A DNA stretch of 64,000 nucleotides from Limonium bicolor (GCA_023374045.1 CM041776.1:120113000-120176999); one strand, 5' to 3'; counted from the stretch's first letter, positions 33,960-45,200 are shown. Translations and numbers: made by a program. Notes: generated from the letters alone by a model not told the origin.

Positions 33960-34509
33960 AACGATTGTGACGAAAACTGATCGCTGGAGTGCCTAACATG
34001 GCAATGATGATAAGGTGTATACAATCAAAACGTATGAAAGATACTTGTTCAAAACAAGAAACCATTGGAAAATGTGTCAAACATGGCAATGCTAAGGATT
34101 GAAAATTGTTCAGGGCAAGACATTGCTAGAAAATGTGCCAAATGTGGCAATGATGAGGTTTATGAAACCGAAGTGTTTGAAGGAAATTTGTTCAAAACAA
34201 GAAATTGTTGAAAGAGGTGCCAAACGTGGCGGTGTTTGAAGAAAATACTGTTTAGTGAAAAGGAAAGTGAAATGATCATTTCCTAACTATAGACTTCGGA
34301 CTTGTAGTTTATCTCCTATGAGATGAACATGCCACCGGTGGGGTATGGTGTATGATGTGAAGGTAAGGGCTTATGTGGGCCTGTGGTGTTTGACGTGCAG
34401 GTAAGGGCTTATGTGGGCCTGTGTAGTGGTGGTGTGGATGTAAGGGCTTATGTGGGCCTGAGGTGTTTGATGTGGAGGTAAGGGCTTATGTGTGCCTGTG
34501 GTGGAATGG
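33960..34509. repeat. Degenerate tandem repeats in the gag-only element
   Basis: A GTGCCAAACGTGGCAATG-like unit recurs about four times at 33990-34230. Then an approximately 40-bp unit containing TAAGGGCTTATGTGGGCCTG occurs four times at 34360-34505. With the two blocks to the left, tandem repeats occupy much of the place where pol would be. Confidence 0.75.
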
Positions 34510-36133
34510 TGGTGGTGATGTTTGAGCTCTGGGTTCCAATTGGTGTTGTCATGGCAATTGTTGGAACCAACAATTGCCCCCTAGTACTTTTCCCTTAAGA
34601 CAATTTGAGCTAGAGTTCATGGCAATCGATCGTTCCGATCGATTGCCCCCAGTATTTTCTTTTATTAAACGTGCGAACGAGTCTCGTCCTCACAGGGTCA
34701 AGGCTTATGTTTTTATGTGGTGCTTCCTAACCTACACTCGGCGTGTTTGGTGCTTGCACTCGTTCCTCACCTACGGTAACAACTTCTAGACCATTGAATT
34801 TGATATTTGATGGATTTACGCATTTGATCTATTACTTTCACATGATTGGACACACAACTATCAAGTTGGAAGTCTTTAAAGCTTATAACGTGGCCATGGG
34901 GTGTGATGAAAGACAACGGGACCATGGAGGGATATTTGAGGTATGTGGAGCTTAAGTGGATGACCAAGGCTGCACCTTGCGTCTTCTCTCGGATTCATCT
35001 TCCTTGTCTTGAAGTCGTCTAGCTGCTTTGTGTTGACGTTGTTTTCGAGCTTCTGGACTTGGACTTTTGAAGTTGTCCTTTACACCCTTTCTCTTTTCTT
35101 TGTCATTTGGATTTCTTCGAGGCACCTCGGGTTTGCCTCTTTGTTTTATCCTTTCTTGACTTCACCTTCGGGGTTCTTGTGTCTCCCAGTTTTTAGTTTT
35201 GAGAGCTGTTTTGATGTGAGCTCTTTGGATCTTGTGTCACTTTGGGACCATTTGCGGATCACTTTGTCATGCTGATAGCGGTTTTGCTTCTCTGGACTGA
35301 TGAAAATGTTATCTGAGAGTCAGGCTCTTCGCTTCCTTTGGTCACCGGGTCGGTTATTCATCACGGGCCGGCTTGTTCTGTGGAGCTTTGCAATATCGAA
35401 AAGGGATATATGAAAGGCTCAACGGGGGTGCCTAGGGTTTAATGTCAGGGTTCACAAGCTTTTGGCTATGTGGTGCTGTACCTAGGCGCTTAGTCATTCC
35501 TGATAGTTGTGTATCCGCTCATTGTTACTTTTCACAGGTCTAAGAGTAAATTTACAAATTATCTCCTTCGGTCAGAGTTATGCCGTTTACCTTACCTTAG
35601 AATGTGGTCTCGCCAGAGTCGTGTCAAAATGACACGCTCGTTCACTCATGGTTTTTCCGCTCAAGTCACTCTCGTGAATTCTCACTCTGAGACTCGTTGG
35701 CATATTTAAACGAAAGGTGAAATATGACGAACTTAAACTCAGATTACCCTCAGTATTAATCCAGGGTTTATAACAACAATTTGACAAATGTAGACTTGAA
35801 CCCGCTTCGTGGGTTGTTTGGATGTTTTGGGGTGAGTAGTGGTGTTTGGTTGGACATGTCCATCTTTTTAGAACAAAAGACAAGTCGTTTTGTTCAGTTG
35901 CCAAGAAATGACCGTTTCATGAACATTAGTTTTAGGAAATGTTTGCTAATGAGCAAGATGATTTGGTTGAAGGTGCAGGTGAACGAACACATTTCTTTTA
36001 TTATCATTTTTGTGATCACAAACTGAAAAAGCCGAAAAACTGAAACTTTAAAATCTAAACTTCATTAAAATAGAAATGTGATAAACTTCCCACAAGATTG
36101 AAAAGGGTAAACAAAACACTACTAAACTTTTGC
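34510..36133 (-). other. Noncoding 3' part of the gag-only element between gag and tandem repeats
   Basis: No protease, RT or integrase motif is found in any frame. Short inverted repeats include CCAATTG...CAATTGTTGG near 34537-34577 and the palindromic GATCGTTCCGATC near 34629. Most frames on both strands are short. Confidence 0.55.
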
Positions 36134-37435
36134 CTATTCAACAAACTGGAGTCCTTGCTCGATAAGGTCTTCGATCTTGTGCTTCAATGCTCTGCAGTCG
36201 TCAGTACTGTGTCCCGGTAGTTGATGAAACTGGCAGAACTGATGGAGATGTTCCCCGGCTTGGGTGATCCCAGGACTAGGTGTGAGAGGTTGTAGTAAGT
36301 CTAGCTCTTGTAGCTTCACGAGTGCTTGACAGAGAGGCCGGCCAGTGTCGGTAAACTGTCTCAGTGCAGAGAACCTCTTGGATCGGGGCGAGACCTTGAC
36401 GCTCTGCTTTGCAGTACTGGGTTTTTGTATGGTGCTCACTTGGTACGAAATTTGAGCTGCTTTGGCCGGACCTGACTTAAAGGTCTTGATACTCAAACCC
36501 TGGGCTTTGGGTTGTCCCAGCTTCAGCTCGCCTTTGTGAATCTTTTCTTCCATGACTCTTACCTGTCCCATCAGCATGTCGAAATTAGGGAAGTATGTGC
36601 AACTCAGCTCGTTGTTGTATTGTCTCTGCATATTGTCCACAATCATTCGAATTTGTTCTTCATCATCCATTTTTGTAGGCACAGCAGCGGCCTTCATCCT
36701 CCACCGTTTGATGAAGTCAAACATTGATTCACCGTTTCCCTACCGGGTACTGGCAAGGTCGGACCTGGTGACTTCAAGATTCTTAGCATACTCGAAATGG
36801 TGCAGGAAAGCCTCACAAACCTCTTCATAGGTTTTGGTGTTCATCCTCTAAGTCAAGTACCAACGTTGAGGTATTTCATTGAGATAACGGGCGAAAACCT
36901 TGGCCTTCTGCATGTCATTCAACCTGAGGATGGACATTTCCCTATCGAACATCGCCAGATGGACCTGCGGGTCTGAGGATCCCTTGTATAGAGCAAGTGT
37001 GGGTAGCTTCAACTTTAGAGGGAGATTAACCTCGGGGTACGATTCCATAGAAGAGTAATCGAAACCAGCTGGCTTGCTAGCTTTTTCCATGCGCTCGATC
37101 CTTTTCAGGGCCTTCCTTAATTCTGCAGCTAGTTGGCGGTCCGGGACGACTTGCCCTAAAAATTCTTGTGCATCCTGGGCCTCAACAGAGTTAACTTCGA
37201 TGTAGTCACGCTCGTTCCCAGAGTCAGCAATCTTTCCTGAAATGTTTTCCTGATGACCAACCTCAAGGGAATTGATTTTGCTTTTCAGCTCTTCGATGAT
37301 GGTGACATACTTAGCCTCCATGTCATTAGTGGTGGACCTATGTTTCTATTCCATGGCATCAAAGGCAGCCATGTACCTTTGCTCTAAGGCTGCAAACTGG
37401 GCCTCCATGCTGACTGGGTTTCCTCCCTCTACCAT
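36134..37435 (-). pseudogene. Tat-like gag, single frame with three stops
   Basis: One frame runs from ATG at 37435 to 36134 with no frameshift but in-frame stops at 37346-37348, 36848-36850 and 36740-36742. The N-terminus is a coiled coil (EELKSKINSLEV). The capsid core has LKLPTLALYKGSSDPQVHLA and IPQRWY, typical of Tat/Ogre gags. The nucleocapsid knuckle is CQFHQLPGHSTDDC, with His in place of the second Cys as in Tat elements, followed by ALKHKIEDLIEQG. The frame is kept over 434 codons, so inactivation by point stops is recent. Confidence 0.88.
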
Positions 37436-38670
37436 ACTTGGGATTCGGGCTTATCTGTTGGAAAACAAAAGTGGATTGAGCTAAAATTCTGGACCGTGAA
37501 GAAGTTTTAGGTAAAAACTTGTTTGGGCTGCAAGAAAAGCAAATGAGCTGGAATGTTTCGAAGATTGTGGGTAGGCACTGAGGCCCGAAATGAGTTGGAA
37601 GGGAGGCACATGGGCCGGAATGATCCATGAGCTGGTGCCTAGGCTGAGATGGTTGAAGAGCGTGGTTCTTGAGCCAGAATGTTCTGAGAATTGGGCACTT
37701 GGGCCAGAATGTGTTTGGGCTAGAAGTAAAGCGCATGGGCCGAAGTGATTTCTAAACCATGTTCTGGATGTGAATTGGAATTTGGGCCGAGTGATTATGA
37801 TTGGGCCTGAAGATGATACCCATGTCTAGGATCGTGGGTCAAAACCCGAGTGAAAAGTCTTCCTGGACTAGAATGGGCTTCAAAAAGGAAATGCCTGATG
37901 AATTTTTATGGATCGCTTTAGGTGGATTTGTTTTTTCATGGGCCTAGAACTAAATTGATAATTCAAATTGGGCCGAAAGAGAGAAATCACCTAAGTCTAA
38001 ACTTTTGTGCCGAAGCCCAAATGTTTCACATATCAAACCAAACAGGGCCTCTGGGCCGCAAACAATAAAGCCGTAAATTCGGGTTGGGCTGAGTTGATGT
38101 AGGAAAAGTTCTTATCAATTCCTAGGCTGGGTAATGGACCGATCACACAAGCAGACATGGCCCATACAAATTCTACATGTCCTCACTTGACACTTATCCA
38201 ATTCGGGTATGGATCGATCCGGGGAGGTGCTTGAGGTGTGGGCCCAGGTCACCACAAAGGAATAGGGCTTGCATGCTATTCTCATTGGGCTTCCCCACTT
38301 TTTTCACATCACCTGAAGATGTGCGTCTACGGTCGGGTCTTTGACTGACCAAGCAATGGGCTAGGTAAGGGCATTGCCAGGAAAACGCTTGGGGCTAAGG
38401 CCCAGGTATTAAGGGGATGTGGTTAGACGACATCCTCTTCTTTTCCCCCGCTTATTCACATCACCTAAAAGGTGTGAGTCCCTGACAGGGGACCCTCAAA
38501 CAGGTCCCGGGGTGAAATTGGTTTGTGTGGACCCTCGCTCTCATATGATGCAAAGGTGCAGAAAATTAAAGTGCGCACGAAAGTAAACAAGCAAAGTAAT
38601 ATAAGCCATAAATGAACAGTTTTCAAGTTAAGCCCTCTTTCTTAAAATTAAACAAGTTAATATTAAGAAG
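37436..38670 (-). other. Long leader of the gag-only element
   Basis: About 1.2 kb lie between the PBS and gag, with repeated GGGCC(G/A)AATG-type motifs and no convincing protein. Tat/Ogre elements often carry an extra ORF here; I do not see one. Confidence 0.55.
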
Positions 38671-38691
38671 TGGTCCCCGGCAGAGTCGCCA
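38671..38691 (-). other. Primer-binding site of the Tat-like element
   Basis: The minus strand reads TGGCGACTCTGCCGGGGACC, starting TGG at the expected three-base distance from the LTR. TGGCGACTC-type PBSs occur in Tat/Ogre elements. I do not assign the tRNA. Confidence 0.75.
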
Positions 38692-38694
38692 GTC

Positions 38695-40465
38695 TGTGAG
38701 CCTCGATTTTAAACCCTATCCTATGTTGATTAGATTAATTGGGATCTAGTCGGGTTTTAGGTCCGCTTATAACCTAAGATTAATAACTATGTCATATAAC
38801 ATTGATTATTAATACCTAAGCTAGCTCACTGGAACCTATTATGAGTCGCCACCTAATTTTTACCTAGATCAAATTAGGAAAGGAGAGTTCGGGTTCGGGG
38901 GCTTGATATTCGACTTAATTAGGGTTCAATTACTTTCATTACCCCTAGAAGTCGTTTTTCCTCTACTTAGTTTAATTACGGCTTATTACGAGTCGTTTTA
39001 ACCTAAGTGCGCGAGCTTTGTTTTTTTGTGTTTTTTAGCATTTTTTGACAGAAAATTAAAATAAAATTAAAGATTCCTAAACTAGGGTTTCGGAGGCAGA
39101 ATTAGGTCAAATTTTGTTTCCGTCCGTGGCTACGGACCTAATGTCCGAACCCACGGACCCTAGTTAACCTATGTGAACATAAAAGTCAAATTAAACAGAA
39201 AACACAATTTTGAAAGGTCCGGGGCCACGGACAGGATGTCCGTGGGCCCGGACAGGATGTCCGTGGGGCCGAACATTATTTTAGAAAATCTAAATTTTGA
39301 AATACCGCCACCATCCGGGGGCGTCCGGGCTTACAGACAAGGCGTCCGGGACCCCGGACTTAGCATCCGTTGGTGCGGACCGCCCTCGGACGGCGGCGTT
39401 TGGGAGGTTCCCGACGGTGTTTTGAGCTCAAATTTTATGGGTGTGTAGCCTGAAAGATTTACAATACGTTAGTGCTTAAAAGTATTCAATTTGAAATCGA
39501 ATTTAATGCGAAACTTAACAAACAAGTAATTGGGCAGAAGCTTAAACAAACAGCAACTCAGAAGCCACGAAAGGTTAGTTTGAACCCAAATTTCGATATA
39601 AGACTGATAAAGTCGTAGGGAGTTAGGAAAGTGAAATTCCTACCCATTTTACCTTCGGATTTACAATGATTCTTCATGTCGGGGTTCGTCGAGTGCTCCG
39701 TTGATGGCAGACCCGAAAGGTTTTCGAACCAAGCTTCTGGTTGTTGGTTGTTCTTGCTGTTCTTCACGTTTTGGTGCTGTTTTGGTGAAGATTTGATGAT
39801 GGATGATGTTGTGGGAGTTGAAAAAGGTGTTTTAGTGCTGATTTTGTGAGATTTCGATGAAATTTCAGGGCTTGGATGTGTAAAAACGTGGAGAGGTTGT
39901 GACGGCTGAGTTTCTTGAGGTGTTAGGGTTCTTCAGGTTCTGATTTGATCATGGGATAAGGTTCCTTATATAGACTTCCTTAAAGATAGAAAAATTCGGT
40001 AAAAACCGAGATTTATCGACGTTTTAACTCAAGGGCTTCCAAAAGGAATTTGATTATAAAATTTTACACATGGGTAAAGGATGATATTTCTGATTTTTCT
40101 AAAGTGGAATCGAATTTTTTGGATATTGGGATATTTTTAAATTCAATTGCTCGTCAGATTCAACCAGAAATTGCTAGAAAATTATTGGAAATTAAAAAAA
40201 TCAAAATTCCAACATCAGTATGCTTCAAATGTCATCCTCTATCATGGGTTAAATTTTCATAGCATTTTGAATTGATTTGACCCTTATTTGGAGGAGAGAG
40301 AAAGCCTATAGAGGGCTTAGGAGCCTTGAAAAATTTTGAAAACGCCCCTGGAGATGACTAAGTTGTTCCTAGTACTCTGAAATGTGCCGATCAAACTGGG
40401 AACCCTCGCTACTAGCCTATTAGTAGAGACTCTCTTCCGGGGGGGTTAAAATTTTGGGTATAACA
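38695..40465 (-). repeat. 5' LTR (LTR C) of the Tat-like gag-only element
   Basis: It runs TGTGAGCCTCG to GGTATAACA. Compared with LTR B it has one extra GGACAGGATGTCCGTGGG-type unit (about 39225-39270), so the GTCCG cluster changed length after insertion. A sense TATA-like box is at 39964-39973. Confidence 0.93.
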
Positions 40466-40491
40466 GGTACACGCAGTTTACCTCTCTTCAG

Positions 40492-40578
40492 GTAAACATC
40501 GATTTGAAACCCTTATGCCGTAGTCCATATAAATCATGCCATGTTATGCGAGAATACCAACTAATGTTATAATGTCAG
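40492..40578 (+). other. Gag intron 1, copy 1
   Basis: An 87-bp GTAAAC...GTCAG segment interrupts gag at the same codon as 59309-59392 (copy 2) and 50132-50221 (copy M). Exon sides are conserved between copies while the intron body is not. Confidence 0.85.
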
Positions 40579-40864
40579 GAGTGTTACCATGCTGCATCGA
40601 GAGTTGAGATTACCGTCCAGCTAAGGGACTAGGAGAACGCGCAGAAGCGCAAAGTCAACAACAAGGGTACTGGCTCTGGCGACCAGACCCAAGGAAAAGG
40701 CTGGGGAAAGAAGAAGGGGAAGTACTCCCACCCGACCCAAACCCAAAAGACTACCTCCGGAGAGAGCAGTGCCTATGCTAAGAAGGGCAAGGCATCCGAG
40801 CCTTTGCAGCTTGCCTATTCCGCGCCGGTAGCGGCAAAGCCACTGAGATCTCACCCGCCTAAGG

Positions 40865-40939
40865 GTAAGACTCCCGTTAATCCACAAGTGTATGCAAATA
40901 AACTTAGAATACCGAATCTTGCTAACTCTTAATGCTTAG
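40865..40939 (+). other. Gag intron 2, copy 1
   Basis: A 75-bp GTAAGA...CTTAG segment with phase-1 junctions joins the basic linker to the zinc knuckles. Copy 2 has the same intron at 59646-59724, and copy M keeps the donor (CCTAAGG then GTAAGA). Confidence 0.85.
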
Positions 40940-41278
40940 GTTCTGCATTTGGCTCAGGCAAGGGCAACTCTGAAGGTCGTGCTTTCAGCTGCAAGTATTG
41001 CAAGAACGACCACCCCGGCACTGAATGCCAGGGAAGAGAGGTCAGATGCTTTAGCTGCCGCAAGATGGGACACCGTGCTTACGAGTGCCAGGCCAAGAAG
41101 GGCAATAACCAGGAGTTCAAGCAAAGAGAGGGCAAGGAGATAGCAACTGGTGATGCTCAAACCCAGTATGGCCAGCAGGGGCAGGGGCCTAGAGGTGCTC
41201 AAAAAGGTGCGCCGCAGAGGCAGTCCGCCTTGCATATCATAGACCGCTCAGATGGAACGGGTCCGAAGACCGGTTTAG

Positions 41279-41422
41279 GTACTTTCACAAACCTTTAATC
41301 CTTGAAAGCATGTCTACCGTTTAAATTACTTGTGTGAGTGAATAACACAGAATTATAGTTTACCTAGAGCATTAATTGACTAGTAAAGACTAGAACTCAT
41401 AAAAATGGAACTCGCCACTTAG
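41279..41422 (+). other. Gag-AlkB intron 3, copy 1
   Basis: A 144-bp segment from GTACTT to CTTAG with phase-1 junctions connects the gag tail to the AlkB exon. The same donor could instead use the acceptor at 42294-42295, removing the whole AlkB exon and joining gag to protease in frame. Confidence 0.75.
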
Positions 41423-42153
41423 GAACCTTCAATATCTACTATCCTATACCGACAAAACCAAACCCCGAAGAGCCCGACATCACCACACACCACTACAACA
41501 TCGAACAATGTCAGGTTATCCGACCAGGTATGATATTATTAAAAGGATACTCGACACCCGAAGCACAAGTCACCATCATTCGACGATGCAACGAACTAGG
41601 AGCAAGGCCAGGAGGATTTTACACACCCGAATACCCCGGCGGGGCAAAGATGAAACTAAAAATGATGTGCATGGGGAAGGATTGGAATCCTGACACCCGC
41701 ACCTACCAAGAGCAATGAGCAGAAGACGAAGCAACACCACTAAAAATACTTGGAGAATCCCTAACGGTTGTTACACAAGCCGCAGAGATTGCACAACAGC
41801 TTGAAGCTGACCCTGTACCTGCACTCGAAGCAGACATTTGTATAGTTAACTTTTATCAAGAAGGAGGACTACTTGGTTTACACCAAGATAAGGACAAAAC
41901 AGCGGAATCTCTTAAACAAGGAGTGCCCGTAGTGTCTTGGTCCATCTGAGATGATGCCGAATTCTTGTATGGCGAGCAGAAGCGTGCGGACCGCGCGGAG
42001 AAGATTATCCTCAGGTCAGGAGATGTCTTGATCATGGGTGGTGAGTCGAGAATGCTGTATCATGGGATCAAGATGAATACGGCACCATCGACTGTGATCA
42101 ATGCCACGCACATGAAACCAGGAAGCCTGAACCTTACCTTTAGGAAGTATTAG
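41423..42153 (+). pseudogene. AlkB/ALKBH1-type dioxygenase exon inside Tekay-like copy 1
   Basis: The exon encodes about 243 codons alike to plant ALKBH1-type proteins, with Fe(II)/2-oxoglutarate folds that remove methyl groups from nucleic acids. Visible motifs in order are QVIRPGMILLKGY, GGFYTPEYPGGAKMKLKMMC, DICIVNFY, LGLHQDKDK (iron ligands His 41881 and Asp 41887), GVPVVSWSI, SGDVLIMGGESRMLYHGI (iron ligand His 42061) and LNLTFRKY (2-oxoglutarate Arg 42142). The first Arg of the RxNxTxR signature is Ser here. Two in-frame TGA stops (41716, 41947) show decay. It lies between gag knuckles and protease in the same place as in copy 2, so capture preceded their split. Confidence 0.92.
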
Positions 42154-42220
42154 TCATGAAACACATGTAATACTTAGTAGTATTGTAATAGAAACATCAT
42201 GTATAACCTGGATGGTTTTT

Positions 42221-42226
42221 AATAAA
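42221..42226 (+). terminator. Candidate polyadenylation signal after the AlkB exon, copy 1
   Basis: AATAAA lies 68 bp after the AlkB stop codon in a T-rich setting. Copy 2 has AATAAA at the corresponding place (61005-61010). It would end a Gag-AlkB transcript before pol, or may be left over from the 3' UTR of the captured host gene. Confidence 0.55.
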
Positions 42227-42295
42227 AGCAGGGTTGTTTATCAAGCGTACCACTTGCAAGTTACTATCGAACTCATAAAGCTTATGAATATTTAG

Positions 42296-45200
42296 GTTGT
42301 GGACTCGGTACGGAAGGTAACCTGAGTATACTTACTGAGGAACAGGCCGATAAGAGCGGCACGATCCTCACGGGTACCTTTCCGGTGAATGGCGTTGAGG
42401 CCTCCGTATTGTTCGACTCCGGCGCCTCTCACACCTTTGTCTCGTCGTCATTCGCGAGAAGGTTGGGGCTAGACGTGGTAGAGCTACCCGATTTCATGGT
42501 TACTCTCCCGTCGAAGGAGCGGGTACATTGTACAAAGTACTACCGAGATGCCATTATCCGAATCAAGGGAGAGCAGTTCCTTATTTCCTTCATCGAATTC
42601 AGTGGCCTGGGCTTTGACTTGATAGTTGGGATGAACTGGTTGGAGCGGCATAAGGGGCGAATCCTTTGCGTCGAGCACAGATTGCTGCTCAGGAGTCCAT
42701 CTGGGGTGCAGTTTCGTACTGCCAAAGACCCAGAGAGCCTTCGACCAAAGTCATCACCGCCATGGCCATGTATCGAGAGCTCAGAAAAGGGCATGAAGTA
42801 TTCCTCTGTTATGTGCAAGACCTTGAGAGAGACCTAGAATTCAGCACAGATATCCCGGTAGTGTCGGAGTTCCCTGATGTGTTTCCGAAGGAGCTTCCCG
42901 GCATGCCACCTCAGAGGGAGGTTGAGTTTGAGATTGAACTCCTGCCAGGTACCGGACCCATTGCTAGAGCACCTTACCGATTGGCGCCGGCAGAGATGGC
43001 CGAGTTGAGAGTGCAACTTCAAGATTTGCTTGACAAAGGGTTTATACGCCCGAGCGTATCACCCTAGGGAGCACCGGTTCTCTTCATGAAGAAGAAGGAC
43101 GGTAGCCTCCGCCTCTGCATCGACTACCGCGAGCTTAATGCGGTCACCGTCAAGAATAAATATTCATTACCAGGTATTGATGATCTGTTTGATCAATTGA
43201 AGGGAGCCTCTGTATTCTCCAAGATTGACCTCAGATCCGGATACCATCAAATAGCCATACGAGAGCAAGACATCAAGAAGACCGCGTTCTGAATGAGATA
43301 AGGCCACTATGAGTTTGCGGTGATGCCATTCAGACTGTCGAATGCACCTGCGAAGTTCATGGATCTGATGAACCGACTGTTCAGCGATCAGCTAGACACT
43401 TCGGTTGTGGTATTCATTGATGATATTCTGGTATATTCGAAATCCACGGATGAGCACGAGAGCCACCTAAGGCGAGTACTTGAGACACTCCGCAAGAACC
43501 AACTTTACGCGAAATTCTCCAAATGTGAATTCTGGCTTGACCACGTCTCCTTTCTTGGTCATGTGATATCAAGCGCGGGTATCTCAGTCGACCCGGCTAA
43601 GATTGAAGCAGTTCGTTCGTGGCCTAGACCCAGGAATGTTTCCGACATCCGGAGCTTCCTTGGGCTAGCAGGCTATTATAGAAGGTTCGTGAAAGATTTC
43701 TCAAAAGTTGCGAAGCCTATTCCAGCTTTGATGAAGAAGGACGCACCGTTTGTGTGGACCGATGACTCCGAGATCTCCTTCAGAGCCTGAAGGACTCGTT
43801 GACCTCTGCACCCGTTCTCACCATCCCTGAGGATACGGAAGGATTCGAAGTCTATTGTGATGCATCAGGCAGAGGCCTTGGATGCGTACTCATGCAGCAC
43901 GGCAAGGTAGTAGCTTACGCCTCCCGCCAGCCAAAGAAACATGAGGAGAATTACCCCACCCATGGCCTTGAGTTGGGAGCCATTGTCTTCACATTGAAGA
44001 TATGGCAGCATTATCTTTATGGGGTTAGTGTTACCATCTACTCCGACCACAAAAGCCTACAGTATGTCTTCACGCAGAAAAAACTGAACTTAAGGCAGAG
44101 AAGATGGATGGAATTCCTATCAGACTATGACATCGACCTTCAGTATAAGGAAGGGAAGACGAATGTCGTAGCTGACGCACTGAGCCGTCAAGCACACTCG
44201 CTCCATTCGCTACTCGCCTCTTCTAGCTTGGTTGATGAGGTGCGAGACGCTCAGATGAATGATCCGTATATGAGTGAGATCGGAAAGAACATCATCGATG
44301 GCACATTTGAGCACCGGAAGTATGACTTCAAGCTCCACGACGATGGTTTGATCCGATTGAACGGCAGATTATGCGTTCCCCGAAGCAATGCTGAACTGAG
44401 GGATCGCTTTCTGCGAGAAGCCCACTGTTCTTCATTATCTGTCCATCCGGGAGCCTCTAAAATGTATAAAGGCATGAAGAGGTACTTCTGGTGGTCGGGA
44501 ATGAAATCAGATGTTAATGAGTTTGTCTTGAGGTGTCTCACTTGCCAGAGAGTAAAGTTTGAGCACCGACGGCCGGGTGGAATGGTACAACCGATGCCAA
44601 TTCCTGAATGGAAGTTCCATGATATCTCGATGGATTTTGTTATTGGACTCCCACCTGTTAAGGGAGGACTCAACATGATCTGGGTGATAGTTGATCGCCT
44701 CACCAAGGTTGCCTGCTTCATACCGATGAGGGACACCTGGAAGGTAGCAAGGCTTGCTGAGATATTTGATCGGGAGATTATCCGACATCATAGAGTTCCT
44801 AAGATGATTGTATCTGACCGCGACACCAGGTTTCTTTCGAGATACTGGAGAGCCACACGTGAAGCGCTTGGTACCGAGTTGAAGCTCGGTACAACCTTCC
44901 ATCCACAGACCGACGGTCAGACAGAGCGGATCATCCAGACACTAGAGGACATGTTGAGAGCATGTGCCTTAGATTTTTAGGGGAGTTGGGTTGATAAGCT
45001 ACATCTGATTGAGTTTTCATATAACAACAGCTATCATGCATCGACAAAGAAGTTGCCCTTCCAAGCCTTGTATGGAAGACCTTGTCGTACCCCATTGTGT
45101 TGGGATGAGTCCAGCGAAGCGGTCATTGTAGGACCAGAATACCTTGAGCAAATGCAAGCCGAAGTTGAGCAAATTCGAGAGAATCTGAGAGCTGCCCAAG

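Larger units (their letters stand above)
31392..40465 (-). mobile_element. Complete Tat-like gag-only (non-autonomous) LTR retrotransposon
   Basis: Two similar LTRs (1720 and 1771 bp) flank a 5.6-kb internal region with a PBS and one gag frame on the minus strand and no trace of protease, RT or integrase. The target duplication is GGTAC (31387-31391 and 40466-40470). The element interrupts the gag of Tekay-like copy 1: the TATGGCATGG sequence left of it and the ACGCAGTTTACC sequence right of it join into one match to the gag of copy M. It would depend on a Tat/Ogre-type partner for enzymes. Confidence 0.93.
40466..41278 (+). pseudogene. Gag of Tekay-like copy 1 (3' exons, spliced)
   Basis: Three exon pieces are seen: to 40491, 40579-40864 and 40940-41278, separated by GT-AG introns that restore the frame. 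The second piece starts CYHAASRVEITVQLRD and has an in-frame TAG shortly after, so this copy is broken. The third piece carries two knuckles, CKYCKNDHPGTEC and CFSCRKMGHRAYEC. The basic, Q/G-rich tail ends at the phase-1 donor at 41278/41279. Capsid sequence is mostly lost. Sister copies M and 2 have introns at the same places. Confidence 0.85.

Noticed and set aside
34574..35275. Several 70-90 codon ORFs in the Tat-like element as an extra gene
   Set aside because: They are short, hydrophobic by T-richness, share no motif with Tat ORFs and are on the strand opposite to gag.
37359..37736. 125-codon minus-strand ORF before the Tat-like gag as a leader protein
   Set aside because: It overlaps the gag start in another frame, is made of repeated noncoding motifs and has no recognisable domain.
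41508..41693. Alternative-frame peptide starting MSGYPTRYD at the AlkB exon (also MSGYPPRYD at 60284)
   Set aside because: It is a shadow frame conserved only because the AlkB frame is conserved; it ends before the catalytic region.
44251..44902. Two long minus-strand ORFs within the integrase of copy 1 (similar at 63127-63582)
   Set aside because: They are antisense shadows of conserved integrase codons; the sense strand has all catalytic motifs.
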